From contig NZ_JABEQK010000017.1 in assembly GCF_014174275.1 (NCBI RefSeq), forward strand, positions 1 to 52,751: a stretch of DNA of 52,751 nt, in the 5' to 3' direction. Shown here piece after piece: positions 42,675 through 50,293 of this stretch; position 1 is the stretch's first letter; every line of letters starts with the position of its first letter. Position numbers and translations under genes: made by a program. The DNA is from Gluconacetobacter takamatsuzukensis. GTDB taxonomy: Bacteria; Pseudomonadota; Alphaproteobacteria; Acetobacterales; Acetobacteraceae. The notes beneath the pieces are model-generated. The model had not been told where the DNA came from, did no database searches, and saw only the letters and a list, made by a program, of their open reading frames with translations.

Positions 42675-43495
42675 GGATCCGCGCCGGCCCGGTCGGCCTC
42701 GCTGGCTTCGGCAAGCCATCCCGCCGCGCGCAGGACCGCGACATTGGCGCGCGACACCGGCGCCGTGACGCCGTTTGCCAATGTCAGCCGCATCGCGCGG
42801 GCCGGCCCATCCACCTGCCGGACGGCATGGCGCGCCACCCACCAGGAGCGATGGACGCGCAGGCCATCGAGTGGCGCGACGGCCTCGATCGCGCGTGTCA
42901 TCGGCATGAGATGCAGGGCCGATCCCGCACGCGTATGAACGCGCACATAGTGATCTTCCATCTGCAAGGCCAGAACCCCCGGACCCAGGCGGATCGTCTG
43001 TTCGGAGGATGGCGGCGCCGGTTCGTCGGGAGTGTGGGGCGCGGCAGGGGAGGCGGTGGCGATCGCCGGCCGGCGCAGGCGCGCGCCTGCCAGGGTGCCG
43101 GCCAGGGTCGAGGGCAGACCGATTTCCAGCACCTGCGCGTACCAGCCCATCCAGCCGGGCAGGACGGGTCGCAATGTCGGCCACAGCAGCAGCGCGCCGC
43201 TGCGGGTCAGATAGGCCAGCGGCACGCTGGCGATCAGGACCGAGCCCGCCAGCACGCACCAGAAGGCCGGGCTCCCCGCCGGCGCGATCCGGCGGCTGGC
43301 GGCGACGGCGGCGCCATAGAGGCCCAGGCCCACCCACGCCGCCCCGATCCAGTAGCCGATCCGTGTCAGGGTGCCGTGATTGAGGTAGCTGCCGAACGGC
43401 CCCACCACGCCGAGAAAACAGCCCAGGGCAAAGGCCGCGCACACCATCTGCGCGAAAGGCGCTTTCGCAAGCGCCCTGGCCCTCATCGCGGTCAT
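42653..43495 (-). CDS. membrane-anchored LytTR-family transcriptional regulator
   Basis: A 280-residue protein with four hydrophobic segments in the first ~150 residues (FAQMVCAAFALGCFLGVV, IGYWIGAAWVGLGLYGAAVA, FWCVLAGSVLIASVPLAYL and a weaker fourth). A Pro-rich linker follows, then a C-terminal LytTR DNA-binding domain (VLALQMEDHYVRVHT, GLRVHRSWWVARHAV, LTLANGVTAPVSR, residues ~185-265). LytTR proteins bind direct repeats; a pair of CCCGTTCGCCC repeats lies just upstream of this gene. Start taken at ATG 43495 with GGAGG upstream. It could be a one-component membrane sensor. Converges with dppF, overlapping by 22 bases. Confidence 0.82.
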   Translation of the reverse strand: MTAMRARALAKAPFAQMVCAAFALGCFLGVVGPFGSYLNHGTLTRIGYWIGAAWVGLGLYGAAVAASRRIAPAGSPAFWCVLAGSVLIASVPLAYLTRSGALLLWPTLRPVLPGWMGWYAQVLEIGLPSTLAGTLAGARLRRPAIATASPAAPHTPDEPAPPSSEQTIRLGPGVLALQMEDHYVRVHTRAGSALHLMPMTRAIEAVAPLDGLRVHRSWWVARHAVRQVDGPARAMRLTLANGVTAPVSRANVAVLRAAGWLAEASEADRAGADPYSPTSG

Positions 43496-43528
43496 CGGCG
43501 GATTGTCCTCCCCTTTCCCCGGCGTCAA

Positions 43529-43570
43529 CCCGTTCGCCCGGCTGCGCGCCCGTTCGCCCATTGGCGAATG
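43529..43570. promoter_or_regulatory. candidate LytTR operator: direct repeats with 20-base period
   Basis: CCCGTTCGCCC occurs at 43529-43539 and again at 43549-43559, exactly 20 bases apart (about two helical turns). An inverted half (GGCGAATG) follows at 43563-43570. It lies in the divergent gap between the LytTR gene and the esterase-like gene, and fits the direct-repeat mode of LytTR binding. Confidence 0.6.
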
Positions 43571-43642
43571 TCGGGTGGCCCCGGCGCGGGCGACCCGTTT
43601 TCATGCCGGTCGTTCCCACTGTTTTCAACCGGATTGCTGACG

Positions 43643-44614
43643 ATGTTCAACAGGCTCCTGATCGGCGCGCTTGCCGCCTTGTGTCTTCCACTGCTGGCGC
43701 CGGCGCGTGCAGCGCCACCGTCCGCCGTCGGATTTCAATACGCGCGGATGCCCGACGGCACCGAAATCGGTATCTGGTATCCCGCCGTCGGACCGGCGCA
43801 GCATCAGACGCTGGGGCTATACGAACAGGATTGTGTCGTCGGGGCGGAACCCGTCGGGTCGGCGCATCCACTTGTCGTCCTGTCGCATGGCAACGGCGGA
43901 TCGTTCGCCGGCCATCTCGATACGGCGCAGGCGCTGGCCCGGGCCGGCTTCATCGTCGCGGGCCTGACGCATCCCGGTGACAATTGGCGGGACCAGAGCG
44001 CGGCGACCCGTATCGAGCAGCGTCCGGCGGCGCTGAGCGCGCTCGTCACCTACATGCTGGAAACCTGGCCGTCGCGGAAACGGATCGATTCCGCACGCAT
44101 CGGCGCGTTCGGCTTTTCCGCCGGCGGTTTCACGGTTCTGGCGGCGGCCGGGGCACGGCCCGACCTCGGCACGGTCGCGCCGCATTGCCGGGAACATCCC
44201 GGTTTCTACGACTGCGCCCTGCTGCGCGCCCATCCGAGAAGCGATGCCGGGCGTGCATGGGCCGGCCGCCGCGACGATCGGATCAAGGCGATCGTCGTGG
44301 CGGCGCCGGCGCTGGGTTTCGCGTTCGACCGGGCAGGGCTGGCACCCGTCACGATACCGGTGCAACTCTGGAAGGCAGGCGAGGATACGATCCTTCCCGC
44401 GCCGTATTACGCGGATGTCGTGCGGGACAATCTGCCGCGGGCACCCGATTTCCATCTTGTGCCCGATGCCGGGCATTTCGATTTCCTGGCGCCCTGCATC
44501 GCGGCGGCGCGCGCCAACCCGATCTGTACCAGCCGGGCCGGTTTCGACAGGGGCGCCTTTCATGTCCTGTTCGACGACGCGGTCGTCCGGTTCTTTCAGA
44601 ACCATCTTGGCTGA
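43643..44614 (+). CDS. secreted alpha/beta hydrolase (dienelactone hydrolase/PAF-acetylhydrolase-like)
   Basis: A 323-residue secreted enzyme. The signal peptide is MFNRLLIGALAALCLPLL, cut near ARAAP (residue ~24). The fold marks are the first-strand region EIGIWYPAVGP, VVLSHGNGGSFAGH (oxyanion His-Gly), the nucleophile elbow GFSAGGF (Ser ~157), a catalytic acid in LWKAGEDTILPAP (Asp ~251) and the His in PDAGHFDF (~275). Several Cys pairs (CREHPGFYDC, CIAAARANPIC) suggest disulfides in the periplasm. Divergent from the LytTR regulator and probably its target. Substrate unknown. Confidence 0.82.
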   Translation: MFNRLLIGALAALCLPLLAPARAAPPSAVGFQYARMPDGTEIGIWYPAVGPAQHQTLGLYEQDCVVGAEPVGSAHPLVVLSHGNGGSFAGHLDTAQALARAGFIVAGLTHPGDNWRDQSAATRIEQRPAALSALVTYMLETWPSRKRIDSARIGAFGFSAGGFTVLAAAGARPDLGTVAPHCREHPGFYDCALLRAHPRSDAGRAWAGRRDDRIKAIVVAAPALGFAFDRAGLAPVTIPVQLWKAGEDTILPAPYYADVVRDNLPRAPDFHLVPDAGHFDFLAPCIAAARANPICTSRAGFDRGAFHVLFDDAVVRFFQNHLG

Positions 44615-44662
44615 ACGCCGGAATGGACATGCGCGCGGGCCAAAGCCCGCGCGCATTCACGA

Positions 44663-45058
44663 TCAGGCCCGCGCGGCCTGCCGTTCGCGCCACAGGCCCA
44701 GCAGCAGCGCCCCCCAGGCGCTGACGCCATAGCCCCACAGCAGCCACGCCGAGGCCAGGCGGCAGGTCTGGTCGTCGGGTGCGTAGAGTGTGGGGAACCA
44801 GCGCAGGGCGACGGCATCGTACAGCATGGCGTCGGCCATGACGAACAGGCAGCCGGACAGGATCTGGTTGCCTTCCAGCCGCGCCAGGCGGCAAACAAGC
44901 CAGACGCTGAGCAGCGCGACCGGGATACTGGTCACGAAGCCGATATCGCCGCGCAGACCATGCAGGCTGCCGGGCAGGGTATGGACGAACAGGGTGGCCA
45001 GAGCCCAGAAGAGGAACGCCACGACGGAGCAGATGATGATCTGATTCAAGCGGAGCAT
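44663..45058 (-). CDS. 131-aa four-helix membrane protein (DUF5367-like)
   Basis: A small inner-membrane protein with four hydrophobic segments (IIICSVVAFLFWALATLF, VTSIPVALLSVWLVC, ILSGCLFVMADAMLYDAV and LLWGYGVSAWGALLLGL). It resembles the DUF5367 type by layout. The start is ATG 45058, with AAGGTGAG about 6 bases upstream; the ATG at 45076 lacks a site. Divergent from a TetR regulator with a long palindrome between, so it is very likely the regulated gene, perhaps giving protection against a small compound. Confidence 0.75.
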   Translation of the reverse strand: MLRLNQIIICSVVAFLFWALATLFVHTLPGSLHGLRGDIGFVTSIPVALLSVWLVCRLARLEGNQILSGCLFVMADAMLYDAVALRWFPTLYAPDDQTCRLASAWLLWGYGVSAWGALLLGLWRERQAARA

Positions 45059-45076
45059 TGCTGTCTCACCTTCCAT

Positions 45077-45115
45077 GAAGCGACTGCTACATTATCGCCT
45101 TGTAGCACCCGCTTC
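45077..45115. promoter_or_regulatory. TetR operator between divergent genes
   Basis: A 39-base interrupted palindrome: GAAGCG-AC-TGCTACA, a 9-base centre, then TGTAGCA-CC-CGCTTC; 13 of 15 bases in each arm pair. It covers the start region of the minus-strand gene and the promoter area of tetR, the expected place for a repressor that shuts both. Confidence 0.8.
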
Positions 45116-45148
45116 AATGTCGAATCGTATTCTTTCCGAGAGAATGTC

Positions 45149-45736
45149 ATGACCGAAGATTCCGCCGATCCCGCCCCCGCCGACCGGGCCGGGCGGCGCG
45201 ATGCCCTGGCGGAGGCGGTGGCCGAGCTGGTCCTGCGCGAGGGGCTGGGCACGATGGGGCTGCGCGGCCTGGCCCGGCGGCTGGGCACCAGCGACCGGAT
45301 GCTGATCTATTATTTCGGCAGCAAGGACGCGCTGGTAACGGGCGTGCTGGCGCGCATCGGCGAGAAACTGTCGGTGCTGCTCCAGGCCTACAGCGCGGGG
45401 CCGCCGGTATCGCCGGGTGCATTCCTGGGCCAGGTGCTGGCACTGGGGCGCGACCCGGTGGTGATGCCGTTCATGCGGGTATGGACCGACGTGATCGCCC
45501 GCGCCGCAGCGGGCGAGGCGCCCTACGACACGGTGGCGAAGGCGGTGGTGGCCGACTGGACGGCATGGATCGGCACCAGGCTGGTCCCCGATCCGGACCG
45601 GCCGTGCCCGCCCGCCGCCCTGCTGTCGATCGTCGAGGGGGTGACGCTGCTGGAAATGGCCTGCCCGGGCAGCACGGCGGCGGCAGGCCCGTGGCTGGCC
45701 GAGGCTCTGACGCGCGCGGGCGGCCCGTCGGCCTGA
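45149..45736 (+). CDS. TetR-family transcriptional regulator
   Basis: A 195-residue repressor. The N-terminal helix-turn-helix is visible as ALAEAVAELVLREGLGTMGLR followed by LARRLGTSDRMLIYYFGSKDAL (residues ~20-62; the second string is LARRLGTSDRMLI plus YYFGSKDAL). The rest is a helical ligand-binding domain without recognisable specificity. ATG 45149 follows a purine-rich CGAGAGAA. It faces the small membrane protein gene across a 39-base palindrome, the standard arrangement for ligand-induced derepression. Confidence 0.88.
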   Translation: MTEDSADPAPADRAGRRDALAEAVAELVLREGLGTMGLRGLARRLGTSDRMLIYYFGSKDALVTGVLARIGEKLSVLLQAYSAGPPVSPGAFLGQVLALGRDPVVMPFMRVWTDVIARAAAGEAPYDTVAKAVVADWTAWIGTRLVPDPDRPCPPAALLSIVEGVTLLEMACPGSTAAAGPWLAEALTRAGGPSA

Positions 45737-45770
45737 AGCAAGGATCGCCGCGACGCCCCGCCCCCTTGCG

Positions 45771-48674
45771 TCACGCGGCCAGGATCACCCGGTCGCGTCC
45801 CTCGGCCTTGGCACGATAGAGCGCCCTGTCGGCGCGCGCGATCAGGCTCTGCCACGTGTCGTTCTCGCCGGCCGTGGCAATGCCGGCGCTGACCGTGACC
45901 ACCAGCTCCGGCATGCCGGCGGGGGTGCGCGTACCGCCCAGCGAGCGGCAGAGCGCCTGCATGCGGTCGGCCGTCGCACCCTCGCCGGTCAGCACGACCA
46001 GGAATTCCTCGCCGCCATAGCGGCCGGCCTCGTCGTTCGCGGTCATGCCCTGCCGCAGCCGCCGGCCGATTTCGGTCAGCACGTCGTCGCCGGTCAGATG
46101 CCCCCACCCGTCATTGATCTGCTTGAAATGATCGACATCGATCAGCCCCACCATCAGGGGCGTGGTGGCGGGCAGCTCGGCCAGGCAGGATTGCAGGCAG
46201 GACTGGATCGCGCCCCGGTTCAGCAGCCCCGTCAGGCTGTCCAGCCGCGACTGTTCCATCAGCGCCTGGTGGGCGGCGCGGATTTCCCGGGTCTGGCGGT
46301 CGACGATCGCCTGTAATTTCCGGCGCTGCTTCAGCAGCAGCCCGACCCGGATACGCCAGGCCCCATACCCCGCCAGCAGCAGGCAGAGGGCGATCAGGCA
46401 CCGCACCGCCCAACTGTCCCACCAGGGATAGGCCATGGTGATGCTGGCGGTCACGATCGCGGATTGCTGGTGGCGGTCCGGATCGAAGGCCATCAGCATG
46501 AAATGGTGGGTGCCGGGCGGCACCGAGGGATAGCGCACCGATCCGTCGGCGGTCTCGTTCCAGCCTTCGTCCACGCCTTCCAGCCGGTAGCGGAAGCGTA
46601 TGCGCGGCGCGTCGCGGTAATCCAGCGTGCCGAACGTCACGCGCAGCGGCGCGCGGGTAAAGGCGATCCGCTCGCCATGATAGGGGCGATGGCCCAGCTC
46701 CATGGTGGTGATGACCGGCTGCGGCGAAATACCGGCCAGCAGCGCCTCCGGCTGAAGCAGATGCGACACGCCCCGGCTGGTGCCGATCCAGATCGATCCG
46801 TCCGTGTCCTCCAGCAGGCTCTGCTGGTCCAGGTCGTTCGAGGCCAGGCCGTCGGCCTCGGTAATCGTGACCCAGCGCCGGCCGTCGAAGACGTTCAGCC
46901 CGCGATCCGAACCGGCCCAGACACGCCCCAGCCGGTCGATCATCAGGCTGTACAGGATATCGTTGCCGATGGTGGCCGGGTCGTGGAACGTCACGTTGGC
47001 GATCCGGTCGCCGTCATGCGTCACCCGGTAGAGGCCGCCCTGGCCGCCGATCCACAACCGATGGTCGTTCTCGATCGCGATCACGTAGGGGGCGAAGGTC
47101 GCGAGCGGCCATTCGGGCAGCACGACGGTCGTGGTGCCGTCGGGGTGCCGCGCCACCAGGCGCCGCCGCTCCAGCAGCCACAGCGTGCCGCCGCTGTCGA
47201 TGCGCCCCGCGACATACGACCCGCTCAGGCCCGGAACGGCCACGGGGTCCCGGTCGCGCCGGGCGGCGTCGGCCAGCCATGCGCCATGGTCCGACAGCAG
47301 CCAGATATCGTCGCCGGTGCCGACCAGGACCTGGTTGACCCGCTTGACGGGATAATCGTGCCGCCAGTCCGTCTGCGCGTCGTGCAGCGTCACGCCTTCC
47401 GGCCCGGCCTGCCAGATGCCGCCATGCCGGTCGGCGGCGATGAAGAAGCCGGGCTGGTCGATGGTGCGCACCACCCTGTTGGTGGCGGTATCCAGCGCGC
47501 TGAGGCCGGTATCGGTATCGATCCACAGCGGGCCGTCGGGCTGGCGGGCCATCTGCCAGATGACATCGCTCGGCAGCCCGTCGCGGCGTCCGAACGTCTC
47601 CAGGATTCCAAACCCGTCGGCGCGCGCCAGCCCGTATCCCATCCGGCCGATCCACAGCGCCCCCTGCTGGTCGAACAGCAGCGCGGTCAGCGGCGCGTTG
47701 GACCGCTCGCCGTCCAGGGCCATGGTCTTCCATGTGCCGTGGGCGCGGATGGCCAGCTCGTCGTCGTCGGCCTGTGTCACCAGCGCCCCCTGGGGGGACC
47801 AGGACAGGGTCAGCAGATGCTGGTAATTTTCATATTGGTGGCCGGCATGCGGAATCGCCTCGACCTGCGCGGCCGCGGGGTCGCGCGGGACCGTGACCAG
47901 TTCGTGCAGGGTCCGCGCCAGCACCGTGCCGTCCCGGTCCTGGACGATCGCCTCCATCCGGCGCGGCTCGGCCAGGGGCGGCAGGGTGGGGCAGCGCAGC
48001 GCGGCCCCCGATACGGCGCACAGGCGCCCGTCATTGGTGCCGATCCACAGCGTGTCGCCGTCGGCATGCAGGGCCGACACGTCGGTCAGCGGGTCGCCCT
48101 GCATGCCCAGTGTCGCGGCCAGCAGGCCGATATGCTCGCCGGTGGCATCCTTGTGGATGAACAGCAGCCGGTCGCTGTCGGTCAGGACCAGCCCGTCATG
48201 CCAGGGCATGATCTTGCGGTGGCTGTCATGCCCCAGCGGCCGCCCGCCCTCGATCGGCCGGAAACGCAGCTGGCCGGGGGTGGTGGCGGTGGCCCCGTCG
48301 TACGCGACATAGACCATGTCGGCATAGGCCAGGATCAGGTCCCCATGGCCGGTCAGCGCGGCGCCGACCCCCACGCCGCCGGCCGGCAGCCCCTGCGCCG
48401 GGCCGAAGGGCACGAATTGCCGGCCGTCGAAAAAGAAAAATCCATGCTGGGTCGCCGCGACGATATGCCCTGTCGGCAACTGCATCGCGGATATGACGGA
48501 AATATTCGTCAGGCCGCTCGCGGCATCGTAAAGCGTGGTGGGGACCGTCTGGCTGCGGGCAGGGGGGGAAATGCCGGCTGCCAACGCCACGAGACACGGA
48601 ATGAAGGCCAGCCGGATCAGGATCTTGCGACGGCGAAATAACGGACGACGCGCTTTTTCCGAAGGGCCATGCAT
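45771..48674 (-). CDS. two-component-propeller diguanylate cyclase (Reg_prop - Y_Y_Y - TM - GGDEF)
   Basis: A 967-residue membrane sensor making cyclic di-GMP. A signal/anchor segment (LIRLAFIPCLVALAAGI) leads to about 650 residues of beta-propeller repeats with recurring units such as GLPSDVIWQMARQPDGPLWI (split GLPSDVIWQMA/RQPDGPLWI), GRVWAGSDRGLNVF and GSIWIGTSRGVSHL. A Y_Y_Y domain follows (YRLEGVDEGWNETADG), then one membrane helix (VRCLIALCLLLAGYGAWRI) and a short coiled coil. The C-terminal GGDEF domain has DSLTGLLNRGAI and the active site RYGGEEFLVVL, so catalysis is expected. The start is ATG 48674; the frame extends to 48779 only with a TTG. The ligand of the periplasmic propeller is unknown. 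Confidence 0.9.
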   Translation of the reverse strand: MHGPSEKARRPLFRRRKILIRLAFIPCLVALAAGISPPARSQTVPTTLYDAASGLTNISVISAMQLPTGHIVAATQHGFFFFDGRQFVPFGPAQGLPAGGVGVGAALTGHGDLILAYADMVYVAYDGATATTPGQLRFRPIEGGRPLGHDSHRKIMPWHDGLVLTDSDRLLFIHKDATGEHIGLLAATLGMQGDPLTDVSALHADGDTLWIGTNDGRLCAVSGAALRCPTLPPLAEPRRMEAIVQDRDGTVLARTLHELVTVPRDPAAAQVEAIPHAGHQYENYQHLLTLSWSPQGALVTQADDDELAIRAHGTWKTMALDGERSNAPLTALLFDQQGALWIGRMGYGLARADGFGILETFGRRDGLPSDVIWQMARQPDGPLWIDTDTGLSALDTATNRVVRTIDQPGFFIAADRHGGIWQAGPEGVTLHDAQTDWRHDYPVKRVNQVLVGTGDDIWLLSDHGAWLADAARRDRDPVAVPGLSGSYVAGRIDSGGTLWLLERRRLVARHPDGTTTVVLPEWPLATFAPYVIAIENDHRLWIGGQGGLYRVTHDGDRIANVTFHDPATIGNDILYSLMIDRLGRVWAGSDRGLNVFDGRRWVTITEADGLASNDLDQQSLLEDTDGSIWIGTSRGVSHLLQPEALLAGISPQPVITTMELGHRPYHGERIAFTRAPLRVTFGTLDYRDAPRIRFRYRLEGVDEGWNETADGSVRYPSVPPGTHHFMLMAFDPDRHQQSAIVTASITMAYPWWDSWAVRCLIALCLLLAGYGAWRIRVGLLLKQRRKLQAIVDRQTREIRAAHQALMEQSRLDSLTGLLNRGAIQSCLQSCLAELPATTPLMVGLIDVDHFKQINDGWGHLTGDDVLTEIGRRLRQGMTANDEAGRYGGEEFLVVLTGEGATADRMQALCRSLGGTRTPAGMPELVVTVSAGIATAGENDTWQSLIARADRALYRAKAEGRDRVILAA

Positions 48675-48846
48675 GGTGAACAAATGATCGGGGTCCTGGG
48701 CAGGTAACGATTCCGTATTGCCATCGGAGCATGCGCGGGGCGGATGGAGATGAGGGCAATATTCGTTATTATAAAACAATACTCTATTTTCTCAAACGAA
48801 TTTCGGTATAGGACGGCCGGATCGGGATGCGGAGGGGAAGCGGGCG

Positions 48847-49938
48847 ATGACGTGGCGACGGACCCTTCTGCCGGCTGGAATGCTGTCTCTGGCGGCCGGG
48901 CTGGCCATCGCGCTGGCCATCGGGCTGGGGCCGCGCGTGCGGCCGTGGACCGGGGCGGTCGCCCTGCCCACAATGCCCTCCGACCCCGCCGCGCTCGAGG
49001 CCGCGATCGCGGCCGGCGAGGCAGCGGCCGGCCCCCTGCGGCCCGGCACCGCGGCCCGGATCGTGTGGGCCGATCCGGCGCACCCCGCGCGCACCGCCTG
49101 CGCCATCGTCTACCTGCATGGTTTCACCGCCAGCCAGGGCGAGGGGGCGCCGGTCCATGCGGACCTCGCACGCCTGTTCGGCTGCAATCTCTACCTGGCC
49201 CGCCTGCCGGGCCACGGGTTGCAGGCGCCCGACGCCATGCGCGGCCTCACTGCCGCGCACCTGGCGCAGGGGGCGGCACGGGCGCTGGCCATCGGCGATG
49301 CGATCGGCGGGCGGGTGGTGGTCATCGGCACCTCCACCGGCGGCGCCCTGGCGCTGGACCTCGCGGCCCGCTTTCCGCAGGCGCTCTCCGGCCTGGTCCT
49401 GTGGTCGCCGCTGGTGCGCGAACGCGGCAACCAGCTCGACCCGCTGTTCTGGCCGTGGGGATTGCAACTGATGTGGCTGGTCCACAACCATGGCCACGAC
49501 GTCACGCACGCCCCCGCGCTGGGGCCGATCTGGACGGGCGACGTGCATGTCGACGGCTATGTGGCCCTGGCCGAACTGACGCGCGGACGGATGGTCGAAC
49601 CGGTGTTTCGCCAGGTCGCGGCGCCGGTCTTCCTGGGCTATTACGACCGCGACCCGGCACATACCGACCCGACGGTCGAGGTCCCGGCGATGATGCGGAT
49701 GTTCGGGCAACTGGCCACGCCGGCCGCGCTGCGGCGGCAGGTGGATTTTCCGCAGGCCGACAGCCACGTCATCGCCTCGCCGCTGCGCTCCCGCACCCCC
49801 GATGCCGTGTGCCGCGCCACGCGCGACTATCTGCACGATGTGCTGGGCCTGCCCTACGCGCCGGATGGCGACCCGGCGGTGTGCGATACGGTGCGCCCGC
49901 TTGCGGGCCAGGACGGTGCCAGCGTGCCGCATAGGTGA
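48847..49938 (+). CDS. alpha/beta hydrolase with N-terminal membrane anchor
   Basis: A 363-residue serine hydrolase with an N-terminal hydrophobic segment (LLPAGMLSLAAGLAIALAIG, residues 7-26) acting as signal or anchor. Landmarks are VYLHGFTASQGEG, LARLPGHGLQAPDAM, the nucleophile elbow IGTSTGGALAL (Ser ~162), the acid region LGYYDRDPAHTD and the His in QADSHVIASPL. Relatives are carboxylesterase or lysophospholipase-like. Start ATG 48847 after GGAGGGGA. The stop codon sits in a 7-bp hairpin. Confidence 0.85.
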   Translation: MTWRRTLLPAGMLSLAAGLAIALAIGLGPRVRPWTGAVALPTMPSDPAALEAAIAAGEAAAGPLRPGTAARIVWADPAHPARTACAIVYLHGFTASQGEGAPVHADLARLFGCNLYLARLPGHGLQAPDAMRGLTAAHLAQGAARALAIGDAIGGRVVVIGTSTGGALALDLAARFPQALSGLVLWSPLVRERGNQLDPLFWPWGLQLMWLVHNHGHDVTHAPALGPIWTGDVHVDGYVALAELTRGRMVEPVFRQVAAPVFLGYYDRDPAHTDPTVEVPAMMRMFGQLATPAALRRQVDFPQADSHVIASPLRSRTPDAVCRATRDYLHDVLGLPYAPDGDPAVCDTVRPLAGQDGASVPHR

Positions 49939-49957
49939 ATTTCGGTGCATGAAATTC
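49937..49957 (+). terminator. hairpin at the end of the hydrolase gene
   Basis: GAATTTC-GGTGCAT-GAAATTC, a 7-bp perfect stem starting inside the stop codon. It is AT-containing and lacks a T-run directly after, although a T-rich stretch starts about 10 bases later. Could also be an operator for the downstream small gene. Confidence 0.4.
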
Positions 49958-50034
49958 TGCTAAAATATTGATTTTTATAAAGTTAAGAATCTGAAATCTG
50001 CAAGATTCCCCGCCCCGGGCACTAGTCAGGGGGA

Positions 50035-50084
50035 AGCCGGGGCGGATAAAATGCTGCAGGCACCGGGGCATGCGCGCCCCGGCT
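50035..50084 (+). promoter_or_regulatory. structured leader with alternative hairpins before the 39-aa gene
   Basis: AGCCGGGGCG (50035-50044) is perfectly complementary to CGCCCCGGCT (50075-50084). The same right arm can instead pair with CCGGGGC at about 50062-50068 through a short loop. Two mutually exclusive stems ending about 25 bases before a start codon resemble an attenuator or translational switch. Confidence 0.45.
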
Positions 50085-50108
50085 GTCGCATGCAAGGAAA
50101 TGAGACCG

Positions 50109-50228
50109 ATGGCTGAATGTCCGACGAAATGTAAGATCAAGTCCCCCTGCGTGAAGGGAATCCTGGCCGTGGGTCTGGTTGCGGCACTGGCCTTCGTGGT
50201 CAAGAAAGTGTTTTGCAACAAGCACTGA
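50109..50228 (+). CDS. 39-aa Cys-rich single-pass membrane miniprotein
   Basis: A small gene with a good AAGGAAATGAG region upstream of ATG 50109. The product has Cys at 4, 8, 14 and 36, a positively charged N-terminus (CPTKCKIKSPC), one hydrophobic helix (GILAVGLVAALAFVV, residues 17-31) and a Lys/Cys-containing tail (KKVFCNKH). It cannot be matched to a named family. The Cys-x3-Cys-x5-Cys spacing ahead of a membrane helix suggests metal binding or redox function at the inner face. It sits in an otherwise empty gap ahead of dinB. Confidence 0.65.
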   Translation: MAECPTKCKIKSPCVKGILAVGLVAALAFVVKKVFCNKH

Positions 50229-50293
50229 GCCTGACAATTCCGTCCCGGCCGCGTGCCGGGGCGGCTCCTTCCCGCCCGCGCGGATAGGCGGCC

